Assembly: GCF_015354575.1 (NCBI RefSeq)
Contig: NZ_JACAFQ010000017.1
Span: 83,335 to 147,334, forward strand
Reading direction: 5' to 3'
DNA from: Pseudomonas sp. UFMG81
GTDB lineage: Bacteria > Pseudomonadota > Gammaproteobacteria > Pseudomonadales > Pseudomonadaceae
DNA length: 64,000 bases
Part shown: piece after piece, positions 45,706 through 56,275 of the stretch
Numbering within the stretch: the first letter of the stretch is position 1
Layout: each line of letters begins with the position of its first letter
Position numbers and translations under genes: made by a program
Notes under the pieces: model-generated
The model's database searches: none
The model's input: only the letters and a program-made list of their open reading frames with translations
What the model was told of the DNA's origin: nothing

Positions 45706-46145
45706 GGCCCACCCCCTGGCTTGATAAAGAAAGCGCTCGCCGCGCCCCAACCCACCAGGCCCCGGACCACACCGCGCGATCCTTGCGCAGCGTTATGCCC
45801 AGCAGTTCGGGCAACCCTGGCGGGTGAAGCACGACGAGCAGGGCGAGACTAAAGCGACCTTCCCGGGGCCACAACGGGCAAACGGATGGAAAAGGCCCCT
45901 TTGGGAAATGGACTACACGAACACGGGAAGAATGACTGTAGGACTGCTGCTGATCGGCCCAGTGTCACGGTAGGAGCCGGCCTTGCCGGCGAGTGCGTCA
46001 GCCGTCACACCAGCGCTGCATGATCGGACGCCTTCGCCGGCAAGGCCGGCTCCTACGGGGATTTGCGTTGATGGGTGCGGGGAGCTGCCTGCCCCTGATA
46101 CTTCGCGCTACGATGACGCCTCGTCCCCAAGGCTCAGTCAGCGCC
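45706..46145. other. 440-bp intergenic region before mtlR
   Basis: Contains the REP pair at 45971-46055 and otherwise no supported gene. The mtlR promoter should lie in the last 90 bp. Confidence 0.5.
45971..46055. repeat. REP pair upstream of mtlR
   Basis: TAGGAGCCGGCCTTGCCGGC (45971-) and its inverted partner GCCGGCAAGGCCGGCTCCTA (46036-46055). Confidence 0.85.
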
Positions 46146-47051
46146 ATGCCCAGAACGAGCAAAGTCACCGATCCGTCCTACGAGCTGATGGACGACCACG
46201 AAGGCCACTCGCTGATCTACCGCCAGCACGGCTTCCCCAGCCCGCTGGTGCGCTGGCACTTCCACAAGGAGTACGAGCTGCACCTGATCGTGGCCAGCTC
46301 GGGCAAGGTGTTCATTGGCGACTACATCGGCAACTTCGCCCCCGACACCTTGTTCCTCACCGGGCCGAACCTGCCGCACAACTGGATCAGCCAGGTCGCC
46401 CCCGACGAGGTGGTGGGCAAGCGTGACATGCTGGTGAACTTCACCGACGAAGTGCTCGAGGATGGCAGCCAGGTGTTCTCCGAGCTCAACCAGTTGGCCC
46501 CGCTGCTTGCCCGGGCGCGCTATGGCATCGAGTTCCGCGATCCGGCACTGATCAAGGAGAGCGGCCAGCTGCTGCAGCGTATCGCCGACAGCCGCGGCAT
46601 GACCCGGCTGGGATACTTTTTTATCCTGATGGAGCAGCTGGCCGCCTGCGACGACTTTCAACTGCTGTCCACCGTCACTTCCTCGCAACTGGCCGACGAG
46701 CACAACGTCGAGCGTATCAACCGGGCGGTGGACTACATCTTCCAGCACTACGCCCAGGACCTGAGCCAGAACGAGGTGGCCGAGCATCTGGGCATGACGC
46801 CAACCTACTTCTCGCGGTTTTTCAAACAGGCTGCCGGGCGCGGTTTCGTCGAGTTCGTCAACCGGCTGCGGGTAAGCAAGGCCTGCGAGCTGCTGGCCAA
46901 GGGCGAGCTGCCGGTGACCGAGGTGTGCTTCGATTCAGGCTTCAGCAACCTGTCGAACTTCAACCGGCGCTTCCTGCAACTCAAGGGCATGACCCCTTCG
47001 GACTACCGCAGCCTGGTGACCCAGCGGCTGACCGAGCAGAACCGGGCCTGA
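46146..47051 (+). CDS. mtlR: MtlR, AraC-type activator of the mannitol operon
   Basis: A 301-residue regulator. An N-terminal cupin-like sensing domain (about 20-110: WHFHKEYELHLIVASSGKVF) is followed by the double HTH (about 195-295) with NEVAEHLGMTPTYFSRFF and VTEVCFDSGFSNLSNFNRRF. Length and neighbours match MtlR of fluorescent pseudomonads, which activates the polyol operon in the presence of mannitol, arabitol or glucitol. ATG 46146 was chosen over upstream in-frame ATGs, which lack family similarity. It lies 274 bp upstream of mtlE. Confidence 0.92.
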   Translation: MPRTSKVTDPSYELMDDHEGHSLIYRQHGFPSPLVRWHFHKEYELHLIVASSGKVFIGDYIGNFAPDTLFLTGPNLPHNWISQVAPDEVVGKRDMLVNFTDEVLEDGSQVFSELNQLAPLLARARYGIEFRDPALIKESGQLLQRIADSRGMTRLGYFFILMEQLAACDDFQLLSTVTSSQLADEHNVERINRAVDYIFQHYAQDLSQNEVAEHLGMTPTYFSRFFKQAAGRGFVEFVNRLRVSKACELLAKGELPVTEVCFDSGFSNLSNFNRRFLQLKGMTPSDYRSLVTQRLTEQNRA

Positions 47052-47080
47052 CTAAGGCACGCGTCTTCCAGACGCAAGGT

Positions 47081-47200
47081 CTGTAGGAGCGGCCTTGTGC
47101 CGCGAAAGGGCCGCGCAGTGGCCCCGGCAATCTTCATCTTCAGTGCAGGGTGCCGGGGCTGCTTTGCAGCCCTTTCGCGGCACAAGGCCGCTCCTACAGA
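47081..47200. repeat. REP pair between mtlR and mtlE
   Basis: CTGTAGGAGCGGCCTTGTGC (47081-) and its inverted partner ending CGGCACAAGGCCGCTCCTAC (47178-47199). The hairpin lies in the mtlR-mtlE gap, upstream of the promoter-proximal region. Confidence 0.85.
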
Positions 47201-47325
47201 GGGTGCGCATGCCGATCTGCACCGCAAAAAAGTATCAGCCAAGGTGCAGGCGAGGCTTTGTCGACGCCGCTGTGCACGGGTGTAATCAGCGCCGAGCGAT
47301 ACAAAAACAATAAGGGAGTTCACTG

Positions 47326-48636
47326 ATGAACGACTCGATCAAGGCCTGCCTGGCCGCCGCCTGCCTCAGCCTGCCGCTGTATGCCCAGGCCGCCGACACC
47401 CTGACCATCGCCACGGTCAACAACAACGACATGATCCGCATGCAGCGCCTGGCCAAGGTGTTCGAACAACAGCATCCGGACATCCAGCTCAAGTGGGTGG
47501 TACTCGAAGAAAACGTGCTGCGCCAGCGCCTGACCACCGACATCGCCACCCAGGGTGGCCAGTTCGACGTGCTGACCATCGGCATGTACGAAGCCGCGCT
47601 GTGGGGTGCCAAGGGCTGGCTGGCGCCGATGACCGAGCTGCCCGCCGACTACAACCTCGACGACGTGTTCCCCTCGGTACGCAACGGCCTGTCGGCCAAT
47701 GGCACGCTGTACGCCCTGCCCTTCTACGCCGAAGCCTCGATCACCTACTACCGCAAGGACCTGTTCCAGCAAGCCGGCCTGAGCATGCCCGAGCAACCGA
47801 CCTGGAGCCAGCTCGGCGAATTCGCCGCCAAGCTCAACCAACCCGACCAGGGCCAGTACGGCATCTGCCTGCGCGGCAAGGCCGGTTGGGGCGAGAACAT
47901 GGCGCTGATCGGCACCGTGGCCAACGCCTTCGGCGCGCGCTGGTTCGATGAGCAATGGCAACCCGAATTCAGCGGCAACGAGTGGAAGAACGCGCTGACT
48001 TTCTATGTGAACACCCTCAAGCAATACGGCCCGCCCGGCGCCTCCAGCAACGGCTTCAACGAGAACCTCGCGCTGTTCAACAGCGGCAAGTGCGCGATGT
48101 GGGTCGATGCCAGCGTCGCCGGCTCGTTCGTCACCGACAAGACCCAGAGCAAGGTCGCCGACCGGGTCGGCTTCACCTTCGCGCCCAAACAAGTCACCGA
48201 CAAAGGCGCCACCTGGCTCTACTCCTGGGCGCTGGCGATCCCCACCAGTTCCAAATCCAAGGCCGCCGCCAGGACGTTCGCCACCTGGGCCACCTCCGAG
48301 GCCTACGGCAAGCTGGTGGCCGAGCAGGAAGGCGTGGCCAACGTGCCGCCCGGCACCCGCGCCTCGACCTACAGCGACGCGTACCTGGCCGCTGCGCCAT
48401 TCGCCAAGGTCACGCTCGAATCACTCAAGCGCGTCGACCCCAACCACCCCACCCTCAAGCCGGTGCCCTACGTGGGCATCCAGCTGGTGACCATCCCCGA
48501 GTTCCAGGCCATCGGCACCCAGGTTGGCAAGCTGTTCGCCGCCGCCCTCACCGGGCAGATGAAAGTGGATCAAGTGCTGGCCGCCGCCCAGCAGTCCACC
48601 GAACGCGAGATGAAGCGCGCCGGTTACCCCAAGTAA
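47326..48636 (+). CDS. mtlE: Polyol ABC transporter substrate-binding protein
   Basis: A 436-residue periplasmic binding protein, with signal peptide cleavage at AQA/AD (about 22). Family-1 sugar-binding features: DTLTIATVNNNDMIRMQRL, FDVLTIGMYEAALWG, ITYYRKDLFQQAGL and GKCAMWVDASVAGSF. It captures mannitol/glucitol/arabitol for MtlFGK. Start is ATG 47326, preceded by AAGGGAG. First gene of the mtl operon, so its promoter is the MtlR target. Confidence 0.93.
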   Translation: MNDSIKACLAAACLSLPLYAQAADTLTIATVNNNDMIRMQRLAKVFEQQHPDIQLKWVVLEENVLRQRLTTDIATQGGQFDVLTIGMYEAALWGAKGWLAPMTELPADYNLDDVFPSVRNGLSANGTLYALPFYAEASITYYRKDLFQQAGLSMPEQPTWSQLGEFAAKLNQPDQGQYGICLRGKAGWGENMALIGTVANAFGARWFDEQWQPEFSGNEWKNALTFYVNTLKQYGPPGASSNGFNENLALFNSGKCAMWVDASVAGSFVTDKTQSKVADRVGFTFAPKQVTDKGATWLYSWALAIPTSSKSKAAARTFATWATSEAYGKLVAEQEGVANVPPGTRASTYSDAYLAAAPFAKVTLESLKRVDPNHPTLKPVPYVGIQLVTIPEFQAIGTQVGKLFAAALTGQMKVDQVLAAAQQSTEREMKRAGYPK

Positions 48637-48703
48637 CCCGCAGCGCCCCCGTCCGCGCCGAACCCCGGCGCGGTGCCCCCTTCCCGATGCACACGGAGTC
48701 GCC

Positions 48704-49627
48704 ATGAACACATCGGCCCTCGACACCCAGAGCCTCGCCAGCGCGCGCCCCGGCAAACGCCGCGTCGGCCCCGGCTGGTTCCTGGTCAGCCCTTCGGTGG
48801 CGCTGCTGCTGTTGTGGATGATCGTGCCTTTGGGCATGACCCTGTATTTCTCGCTGATCCGCTACAACCTGCTGTACCCCGGCGAAAACCCGTTCGTGGG
48901 CCTGGAGAACTTTAGCTTCTTCGTCACCGACGCCGGCTTCATGCCCGGCGCCCTGAATACCCTGACCCTGGTCGGCAGCGTGCTGGCGATCAGCGTGGTG
49001 CTGGGCGTGCTGATTGCCGCGCTGCTGGAGGCCGGCGAGTTCTGGGGCCGCGGCGTGGTGCGGGTGCTGCTGATCTCGCCGTTCTTCATCATGCCCACGG
49101 TCAGCGCGCTGCTGTGGAAGAACCTGATCCTGCACCCAGTGTCGGGCATCCTCGCCGCCGTGTGGCGCCTGTTCGGCGCGCAACCGGTGGACTGGCTGGC
49201 GCACTACCCGCTGCTGTCGATCATCCTGATCGTCTCCTGGCAGTGGCTGCCGTTCGCCACCCTGATCCTGATGACCGCCATGCAGTCGCAGGACCAGGAG
49301 CAGAAGGAAGCCGCGCGCCTGGATGGCGCAGGCCCCTTGGCGATCTTCTGGCACCTGACCCTGCCGCACCTGGCGCGCCCCATCGCCGTGGTGGTGATGA
49401 TCGAGACGATCTTTTTGCTGTCGGTGTTCGCCGAGATCTTCACCACCACCAGCGGCGGCCCGGGGTTCGAGTCCACTAACCTCGCCTACCTGATCTACAA
49501 CCAGGCGCTGCTGCAGTTCGACGTGGGCATGGCGTCGGCCGGTGGCCTGATCGCCGTGCTGATCGCCAATATCGCCGCCATCGTGCTGGTCCGCATGATC
49601 GGCAAGAACCTCACCGCGCGCAGCTGA
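48704..49627 (+). CDS. mtlF: Polyol ABC transporter permease (MalF-type)
   Basis: A 307-residue inner-membrane permease with six or more helices. The EAA loop coupling it to the ATPase is EAARLDGAGPLAIFWHLTLP. It pairs with MtlG. It is 67 bp after mtlE and 10 bp before mtlG. ATG 48704 follows ACGGAG. Confidence 0.93.
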   Translation: MNTSALDTQSLASARPGKRRVGPGWFLVSPSVALLLLWMIVPLGMTLYFSLIRYNLLYPGENPFVGLENFSFFVTDAGFMPGALNTLTLVGSVLAISVVLGVLIAALLEAGEFWGRGVVRVLLISPFFIMPTVSALLWKNLILHPVSGILAAVWRLFGAQPVDWLAHYPLLSIILIVSWQWLPFATLILMTAMQSQDQEQKEAARLDGAGPLAIFWHLTLPHLARPIAVVVMIETIFLLSVFAEIFTTTSGGPGFESTNLAYLIYNQALLQFDVGMASAGGLIAVLIANIAAIVLVRMIGKNLTARS

Positions 49628-49637
49628 GGAGCCCGCC

Positions 49638-50471
49638 ATGCTGACACTCAAGCAAACCCGCACCCTGAAGAACGCCCTGCTCGGCCTGCTGTGCTGGGCC
49701 ATCGCCCTGGTGATCTTCTTCCCGATCCTGTGGATGCTGCTGACCAGTTTCAAGACTGAGCTGGACGCCTTCGCCACACCGCCGCAGTTCATCTTTGCGC
49801 CGACGCTGGAGAACTACCTGCACATCAACGAGCGCAGCGACTACTTCGCCTATGCCTGGAACTCGGTGCTGATCTCGTTCTCGGCGACCCTGCTGTGCAT
49901 GCTCATCGCCGTGCCGGCGGCGTATTCGATGGCCTTCTTCGAAACCCGCCACACCAAGCGCACGCTGCTGTGGATGCTGTCGACCAAGATGCTGCCGCCG
50001 GTGGGCGTGCTGATGCCGATCTACCTGCTGGCCAAGCAGTTCGGCCTGCTCGATTCGCGCCTGGCGCTGGTCATCGTGTACACCCTGATCAACCTGCCGA
50101 TCGTGGTGTGGATGGTGTACACCTACTTCAAGGACATCCCCGTGGACATCCTCGAAGCGGCGCGGCTGGACGGCGCCGGCACCTGGCAGGAGATCGTCCG
50201 CGTGCTGCTGCCGATCGCCCGCGGCGGGCTGGCCTCGACGTTGCTGCTGTCGTTGATCCTGTGCTGGAACGAGGCGTTCTGGTCGCTGAACCTGACCTCG
50301 TCCGCCGCCGCCCCGCTGACCGCGCTGGTGGCCTCCTATTCAAGTCCCGAAGGGCTGTTCTGGGCCAAGCTCTCGGCCGTCTCGACCCTGGCCTGCGCGC
50401 CGATCCTGATCTTTGGCTGGATCAGCCAGAAGCAGTTGGTGCGCGGGCTTTCGTTTGGGGCTGTGAAATGA
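49638..50471 (+). CDS. mtlG: Polyol ABC transporter permease (MalG-type)
   Basis: A 277-residue permease with six hydrophobic helices and the EAA loop EAARLDGAGTWQEIVRVLLP. It forms the heterodimeric channel with MtlF. ATG 49638 follows GAGGAG. The REP hairpin after it could attenuate or protect the distal operon message. Confidence 0.93.
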   Translation: MLTLKQTRTLKNALLGLLCWAIALVIFFPILWMLLTSFKTELDAFATPPQFIFAPTLENYLHINERSDYFAYAWNSVLISFSATLLCMLIAVPAAYSMAFFETRHTKRTLLWMLSTKMLPPVGVLMPIYLLAKQFGLLDSRLALVIVYTLINLPIVVWMVYTYFKDIPVDILEAARLDGAGTWQEIVRVLLPIARGGLASTLLLSLILCWNEAFWSLNLTSSAAAPLTALVASYSSPEGLFWAKLSAVSTLACAPILIFGWISQKQLVRGLSFGAVK

Positions 50472-50489
50472 GTTTCGCCTTCAAGCCTG

Positions 50490-50602
50490 CTGGGGCTGCT
50501 TTACAGCCCTTTCGCGACACAAGGCCGCTCCTACAGGGGATCGCGGTTGCCTGTAGGAGCGGCCTTGTGTCGCGAAAGGACCGCAAAGCGGTCCCGGCAC
50601 CA
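50490..50602. repeat. REP pair between mtlG and mtlK
   Basis: Inverted arms GACACAAGGCCGCTCCTACAG (50516-50536) and CTGTAGGAGCGGCCTTGTGT (50551-50570), with flanking longer complementarity (GGGCTGCTTTACAGCCC and ACCGCAAAGCGGT). Confidence 0.85.
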
Positions 50603-50654
50603 GCAGCCTTTCTACATCCCAAAAGCCCTTGCACCACTCCCCTGGAGGCCCCCC

Positions 50655-51767
<1,113 letters not shown>

Positions 51768-51778
51768 GGACCCTCAGG

Positions 51779-53248
51779 ATGAAACTCAACCAACACAACC
51801 TCCCCCGCCTGGCGGTCGCCCGCCCCAGCTACGACCCAACGCATCTGCGCCAGGGCATCGTGCACATCGGCGTCGGTGGCTTCCACCGCGCCCACCAGGC
51901 CGCCTACACCGACGCCCTGATGAACCTGGGCGAAGGCCTCGACTGGGCCATCTGCGGCGCCGGCCTGCGCCACGAGGACCGCGCCATGCGTGACGCCTTG
52001 GCCGCGCAAGACCACCTCTACACCCTGTTCGAACTGGGCGACCAACCCGACACTCAAGTCCGCGTGATCGCCGCCATCAACGGCATGCTGCTGGCCGAAG
52101 ACGGCGCCGAAGCGCTGCTGGCCAAGCTCGCCGAACCCGCCATCCGCATCGTCTCGCTGACCATCACCGAAGGCGGATACTGCATCGACGACAGCACCGG
52201 CGAGTTCCGCGCCGACCTGCCGCAGATCCAGCACGACCTGGCCAACCCGCAAGCCCCGCAGAGCGTGTTCGGCTTCCTCTGCGAAGCCCTGCGCCGCCGC
52301 CGCGCCGCCGGCAGCGGGCCATTCACGGTGATGTCCTGCGACAACCTCCCACACAACGGTAACGTCGCCCGCAAAGCCCTGCTGGCCTTTGCCCACCTGC
52401 AGAACCCCGACCTGGCCCAATGGATCGCCCACCACGTCAGCTTCCCCAACGCCATGGTCGACCGCATCACCCCAATGACCAGCCCGGCCCACCGTCAGCA
52501 GCTGCTCGAGCGCCACGGCGTCGACGATGCCTGGCCAGTGGTGTGCGAGCCGTTTTTGCAATGGGTGGTGGAAGACAAGTTCGTCGCCGGCCGCCCGGCC
52601 TGGGAAAACGTCGGCGTGCAGTTCACCGACGACGTCACGCCTTATGAAGAAATGAAGATCAAGCTGCTCAACGGCAGCCACCTGGCGCTCACCTACCTGG
52701 GCTTCCTGCAAGGCTATCGCTTCGTCCACGAAACCCTCGCCGACCCGTTGCTGCGCCGCTACATGCGCACCTTCATGGACCAGGTCGTGACCCCGCAACT
52801 GGCCCCGGTGCCGGGCATCGACCTGGCGCGCTACAAGCACAGCCTCACCGAACGCTTCGCCAATCGCGCCATCGCTGACCAGCTGGAACGCGTGTGCTCC
52901 GACGGCTCGTCGAAATTCCCCAAGTTCATCGTGCCCACCGCCAACCGCCTGATTGCCGACGGCAAGCCGCTGGAGCGCGTGGCCCTGGTGGTGGCGGCGT
53001 GGGCCCTGTACCTGCGTGGCATCGATGAGCGCGGCAACCACTACAACATCCCCGACCCGCGCGCTGCCGACTGCCAGGCTCGGGTGGCGCAGCGCGACGG
53101 CCTGGCCGCCCGGGTACTCGGCGACGAGGCAATCTTCGGCACGGCAATCCCGGCGTCCAAGGCCTTCGTCAGCGCCTTCGAGCGCCTGTACGACAGCTTG
53201 CGCGAAGTCGGCGTGAGTGAAACCCTGCGCCAGGTCCTCGGCGACTGA
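51779..53248 (+). CDS. mtlD: Mannitol 2-dehydrogenase
   Basis: A 489-residue NAD-dependent polyol-specific long-chain dehydrogenase that oxidises mannitol to fructose, with activity on arabitol and glucitol known for the family. The Rossmann start is GIVHIGVGGFHRAHQAAY. The catalytic Lys-x4-Asn-x2-His pattern is Lys293, Asn298, His301 (KIKLLNGSH). Length close to the 493-residue P. fluorescens enzyme. It is 11 bp after mtlK and 16 bp before the kinase gene. Confidence 0.95.
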   Translation: MKLNQHNLPRLAVARPSYDPTHLRQGIVHIGVGGFHRAHQAAYTDALMNLGEGLDWAICGAGLRHEDRAMRDALAAQDHLYTLFELGDQPDTQVRVIAAINGMLLAEDGAEALLAKLAEPAIRIVSLTITEGGYCIDDSTGEFRADLPQIQHDLANPQAPQSVFGFLCEALRRRRAAGSGPFTVMSCDNLPHNGNVARKALLAFAHLQNPDLAQWIAHHVSFPNAMVDRITPMTSPAHRQQLLERHGVDDAWPVVCEPFLQWVVEDKFVAGRPAWENVGVQFTDDVTPYEEMKIKLLNGSHLALTYLGFLQGYRFVHETLADPLLRRYMRTFMDQVVTPQLAPVPGIDLARYKHSLTERFANRAIADQLERVCSDGSSKFPKFIVPTANRLIADGKPLERVALVVAAWALYLRGIDERGNHYNIPDPRAADCQARVAQRDGLAARVLGDEAIFGTAIPASKAFVSAFERLYDSLREVGVSETLRQVLGD

Positions 53249-53264
53249 CACGGAGGCTTTCGAC

Positions 53265-54755
53265 ATGGACGGACTGTTCCTCGGCATCGACTGCGGCACC
53301 CAAGGCACCAAGGCCCTGGTGCTGGACGCCGGCAGTGGCCAAGTGCTCGGCCTGGGCAGCGCCACCCATGCACCGCCCCACGGCCGTGATGGCCGGCGCG
53401 AGCAGGAGCCGGCGGACTGGCTGCGGGCACTGGCCATCGCGGTAGCGGGTGCGCTGCGTGAGGCCGGTGTCGAGGGCCGGGCGATCCGCGCACTGGCGGT
53501 GTCTGGCCAGCAGCATGGCCTGGTGCTGCTCGACAGCAAGGGCCAGGTGCTGCGCCCAGCCAAGCTCTGGTGCGATACCGAGACTGCGCCCGAGAATCAG
53601 CAACTGCTCGATGCGCTGGGTGGCGCCCAAGGCTCGCTCGAACGCTTGGGGCTGGTGATTGCGCCCGGCTACACCGTGTCCAAGTTGCTGTGGACCCAGC
53701 GCCATCACCCCGAACTGTTCGCCCGCATCAGCCATATTCTGCTGCCCCACGACTACCTGAATTACTGGCTGACCGACCGCGCCTGCAGCGAGCCCGGCGA
53801 TGCCTCCGGCACCGGCTACTACGACGTGCGCCGCCGCGCCTGGGCGGCCGATGTGCTGCAACGTATCGCGCCCGGCGAGCGCCTGCTGGCGGCGCTGCCG
53901 ACGCTGGTCGAAGCTGGCGACTGTATCGGCACCCTGCGCCCACAGGCCGCCGCGGCCCTCGGTTTGAGCCCGCAGGCATGGGTGGCCAGCGGCGGTGGCG
54001 ACAACATGCTCGGCGCCATCGGCACCGGCAATATCGCCCCCGGCATGATTACCCTGAGCCTGGGCACGTCCGGCACACTGGCCGCTTACGCCGACCAGCC
54101 CCACGTCAGCCCACAGGGTGAAGTAGCGACCTTCTGCGCCTCCAGCGGCGGCTGGCTGCCGTTGATCTGCACCATGAACCTCACCAGCGCCTGTGCCCTG
54201 GTGCGCGACCTGCTGGAGCTCGACCTCGACCGTTTCACTGAGCTCGCCGCCCAGGCCCCGATCGGCGCCGACGGCCTGCTGATGCTGCCGTTCTTCGACG
54301 GCGAGCGCGTGCCCGCATTGCCGGAAGCCACCGCCAGCCTGCACGGTATGACCAGCTTCAACCTGACCCGCGCCAACCTCTGCCGCGCGGTGCTCGAAGG
54401 TACCTGTTTCAGCCTGCGTTACGGCCTCGACCTGCTGCGCGAAAGCGGCCTGCACGGCAGCGAAATCCGCCTGGTGGGCGGCGCGGCGAAAAGCCCGTTG
54501 TGGCAGCAGGTGCTGGCAGATTTGCTGGGCTTGCCGGTGGTGTGCCCCCGACAGACCGAAGCCGCGGCGCTGGGTGCGGCGGTCCAGGCTGCCTGGAGCC
54601 TGGGCCGGCAGTTCGGCCGGGGTGACAGCCTTGAGGTGCTGTGCCGGCGCTGCGTGGCGTTGGACGAAAGCACCCGCACCCTGCCCCGCCCAGTACAGCA
54701 GGCCGCGTACGAAGTGGCCTATCGACGGTATCGGGATCATCTGCCGGCGCGCTGA
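53265..54755 (+). CDS. xylB: Xylulokinase
   Basis: A 496-residue FGGY kinase. The N-terminal phosphate-binding motif is LFLGIDCGTQGTKALVLDA, then SGQQHGLVLLD and the C-terminal GGAAKSPLWQQVLAD. It phosphorylates D-xylulose made from arabitol by MtlD (called mtlY in P. fluorescens). ATG 53265 was chosen as the family start. It lies in the operon with 16-bp and 33-bp spacings. Confidence 0.93.
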   Translation: MDGLFLGIDCGTQGTKALVLDAGSGQVLGLGSATHAPPHGRDGRREQEPADWLRALAIAVAGALREAGVEGRAIRALAVSGQQHGLVLLDSKGQVLRPAKLWCDTETAPENQQLLDALGGAQGSLERLGLVIAPGYTVSKLLWTQRHHPELFARISHILLPHDYLNYWLTDRACSEPGDASGTGYYDVRRRAWAADVLQRIAPGERLLAALPTLVEAGDCIGTLRPQAAAALGLSPQAWVASGGGDNMLGAIGTGNIAPGMITLSLGTSGTLAAYADQPHVSPQGEVATFCASSGGWLPLICTMNLTSACALVRDLLELDLDRFTELAAQAPIGADGLLMLPFFDGERVPALPEATASLHGMTSFNLTRANLCRAVLEGTCFSLRYGLDLLRESGLHGSEIRLVGGAAKSPLWQQVLADLLGLPVVCPRQTEAAALGAAVQAAWSLGRQFGRGDSLEVLCRRCVALDESTRTLPRPVQQAAYEVAYRRYRDHLPAR

Positions 54756-54788
54756 GCGTCTGCCCCCTCTTTTGAATTGGAGAAGTTC

Positions 54789-55721
54789 ATGTATCTGGTG
54801 TGTGGCGAGGCCCTGTTCGATGTGTTCAGCCAGGAAAACAGCACCCGCAGCAGCGAGCTGGGGTTGACCGCGATTGCCGGCGGGTCGCCGTTCAACGTTG
54901 CGGTCGGCCTGCGTCGGCTGGGCGTGGAATCGGCGATGTTCGGCGGATTGTCCAGCGACTACCTCGGTGCCCGGCTGCGCCGGGTGCTGGAAGAGGAACG
55001 GGTGGACTGCCGCTATGTTGTGACCAGCGATGCGCCGACCACGCTGGCCATGGTTGGGCTGGATGCCGGTGGCTCGGCGCATTATCAGTTTCGCGGTGAA
55101 GGGTGTGCGGATCGGCAGGTGAAGCTGGAGCATCTGCCGGAGCTGGATGAGCGTGTGCGAGGGGTGCATGTGGGGTCGTACACCCTGGTGGTGAAGCCGG
55201 TGGCCGATACGCTGATGGCGCTGGTGGAGCGCGAGCGGGACCGGCGGTTGATCAGCCTTGATCCGAATGTGCGGCTCAATCCGCAGCCGGATGTGGCGCT
55301 GTGGCGGCGGCAGGTGGAAGCGTTTGCTGCACATGCGCATGTGATCAAGGCCAGTGATGAAGACCTCGCCCTGCTCTATCCAGGTCGGGAAACTCGTGAT
55401 GTGGCCCGTGGCTGGCTTAACGAACGCTGCCGGTTGGTTTTCGTTACCCATGGGGCAGATGGCGCCAGCGTGCATTGCGCGCATGGCTCATGGCAGCGTC
55501 CGGCGGATACCTCGTTGCCAGTGCGCGATACCGTGGGTGCCGGCGATACGTTCCAAGCCGCCGTGCTCGCCTACCTCGCCCGCCTTGGCGCCGACACCCC
55601 GGCCAGGGTGACGATGCTCGATCGCGCGACCCTCGATGCTCTGCTCGACTTCGCCATCCGTGCCGCCGCGATCACCTGCTCCCGGGTCGGGCCAGACCTG
55701 CCGTTCGAGCACGAGGTGTGA
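54789..55721 (+). CDS. mtlZ: Fructokinase (PfkB family)
   Basis: A 310-residue ribokinase-family sugar kinase. The N-terminal CGEALFDVFS and GGSPFNVAVGLRRLG and the C-terminal catalytic DTVGAGDTFQAA (Asp base) are intact. It phosphorylates fructose from mannitol, closing the polyol route. ATG 54789 follows TTGGAG. Last gene of the mtl operon; no T-rich terminator was seen after it. Confidence 0.92.
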   Translation: MYLVCGEALFDVFSQENSTRSSELGLTAIAGGSPFNVAVGLRRLGVESAMFGGLSSDYLGARLRRVLEEERVDCRYVVTSDAPTTLAMVGLDAGGSAHYQFRGEGCADRQVKLEHLPELDERVRGVHVGSYTLVVKPVADTLMALVERERDRRLISLDPNVRLNPQPDVALWRRQVEAFAAHAHVIKASDEDLALLYPGRETRDVARGWLNERCRLVFVTHGADGASVHCAHGSWQRPADTSLPVRDTVGAGDTFQAAVLAYLARLGADTPARVTMLDRATLDALLDFAIRAAAITCSRVGPDLPFEHEV

Positions 55722-56275
55722 TCCACACGCGCAAGGCCATGCCGCCCCTTCGCCACGCCGCAGGGCGGGACTGGATTCAGTTGGGGTCGAGGAACAATGG
55801 CGTTAAATGCCGGGAAAGATGACGCCGGATGCTATCGACCTTGGGATCAATTGCCGGCTAAGCACACGTGCGATAGAACGCCTCGCCGGCATCGGTCAGG
55901 GGAAGGCAGTTCGGATACGACGTTCCATATTGAGAATGTAAGTTTCTGCATGCCTCAGATCGCCTACGTCAGGGCTGGAGGCAACCAAGCGTATGTGAAG
56001 CCCCCGGCAGATGGTAGAAGCAACTCGCATCGGGCAACTTTCGCCCCGAGGCTGTCAATTGAGCACATAGCCAGCTATTGGTCCTGCAATTATTTGCTTT
56101 TGATAATCAGGCCATAGCCCACATGAAGCCCGATACAATCAAATGCAGCAGTATATTTGATGCCGGAGTACGGGTTTTCGGATGAAGGTGCACTCAAGGA
56201 ATACCTCAAGGTAAAAATTTGGCCGGATCGTTAGCGTACGTCGGGTTATATCTTCTACTACTTGGCCAACAGCAA
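55722..56275. other. 554-bp mixed intergenic region with gene remnants
   Basis: Holds the LysR remnant below and a second minus-strand frame near 56100-56240 (46 residues, FTLRYSLSAPSSENPYSGIK then YTAAFDCIG) that looks protein-like but has no start. No supported whole gene. Base composition becomes AT-richer toward 56100-56275. Confidence 0.5.
55858..55938 (-). pseudogene. LysR-type HTH remnant
   Basis: Minus-strand codons read QYGTSYPNC then LPLTDAGEAFYRTCA before a stop. LTDAGEAFY is the well-known wing-to-linker segment of LysR HTH domains. No upstream HTH or downstream effector domain remains. Decayed fragment. Confidence 0.5.

Noticed and set aside
55797..56117. 106-residue plus-strand frame
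   Set aside because: No ribosome site or recognisable domain, and it covers the antisense LysR remnant.
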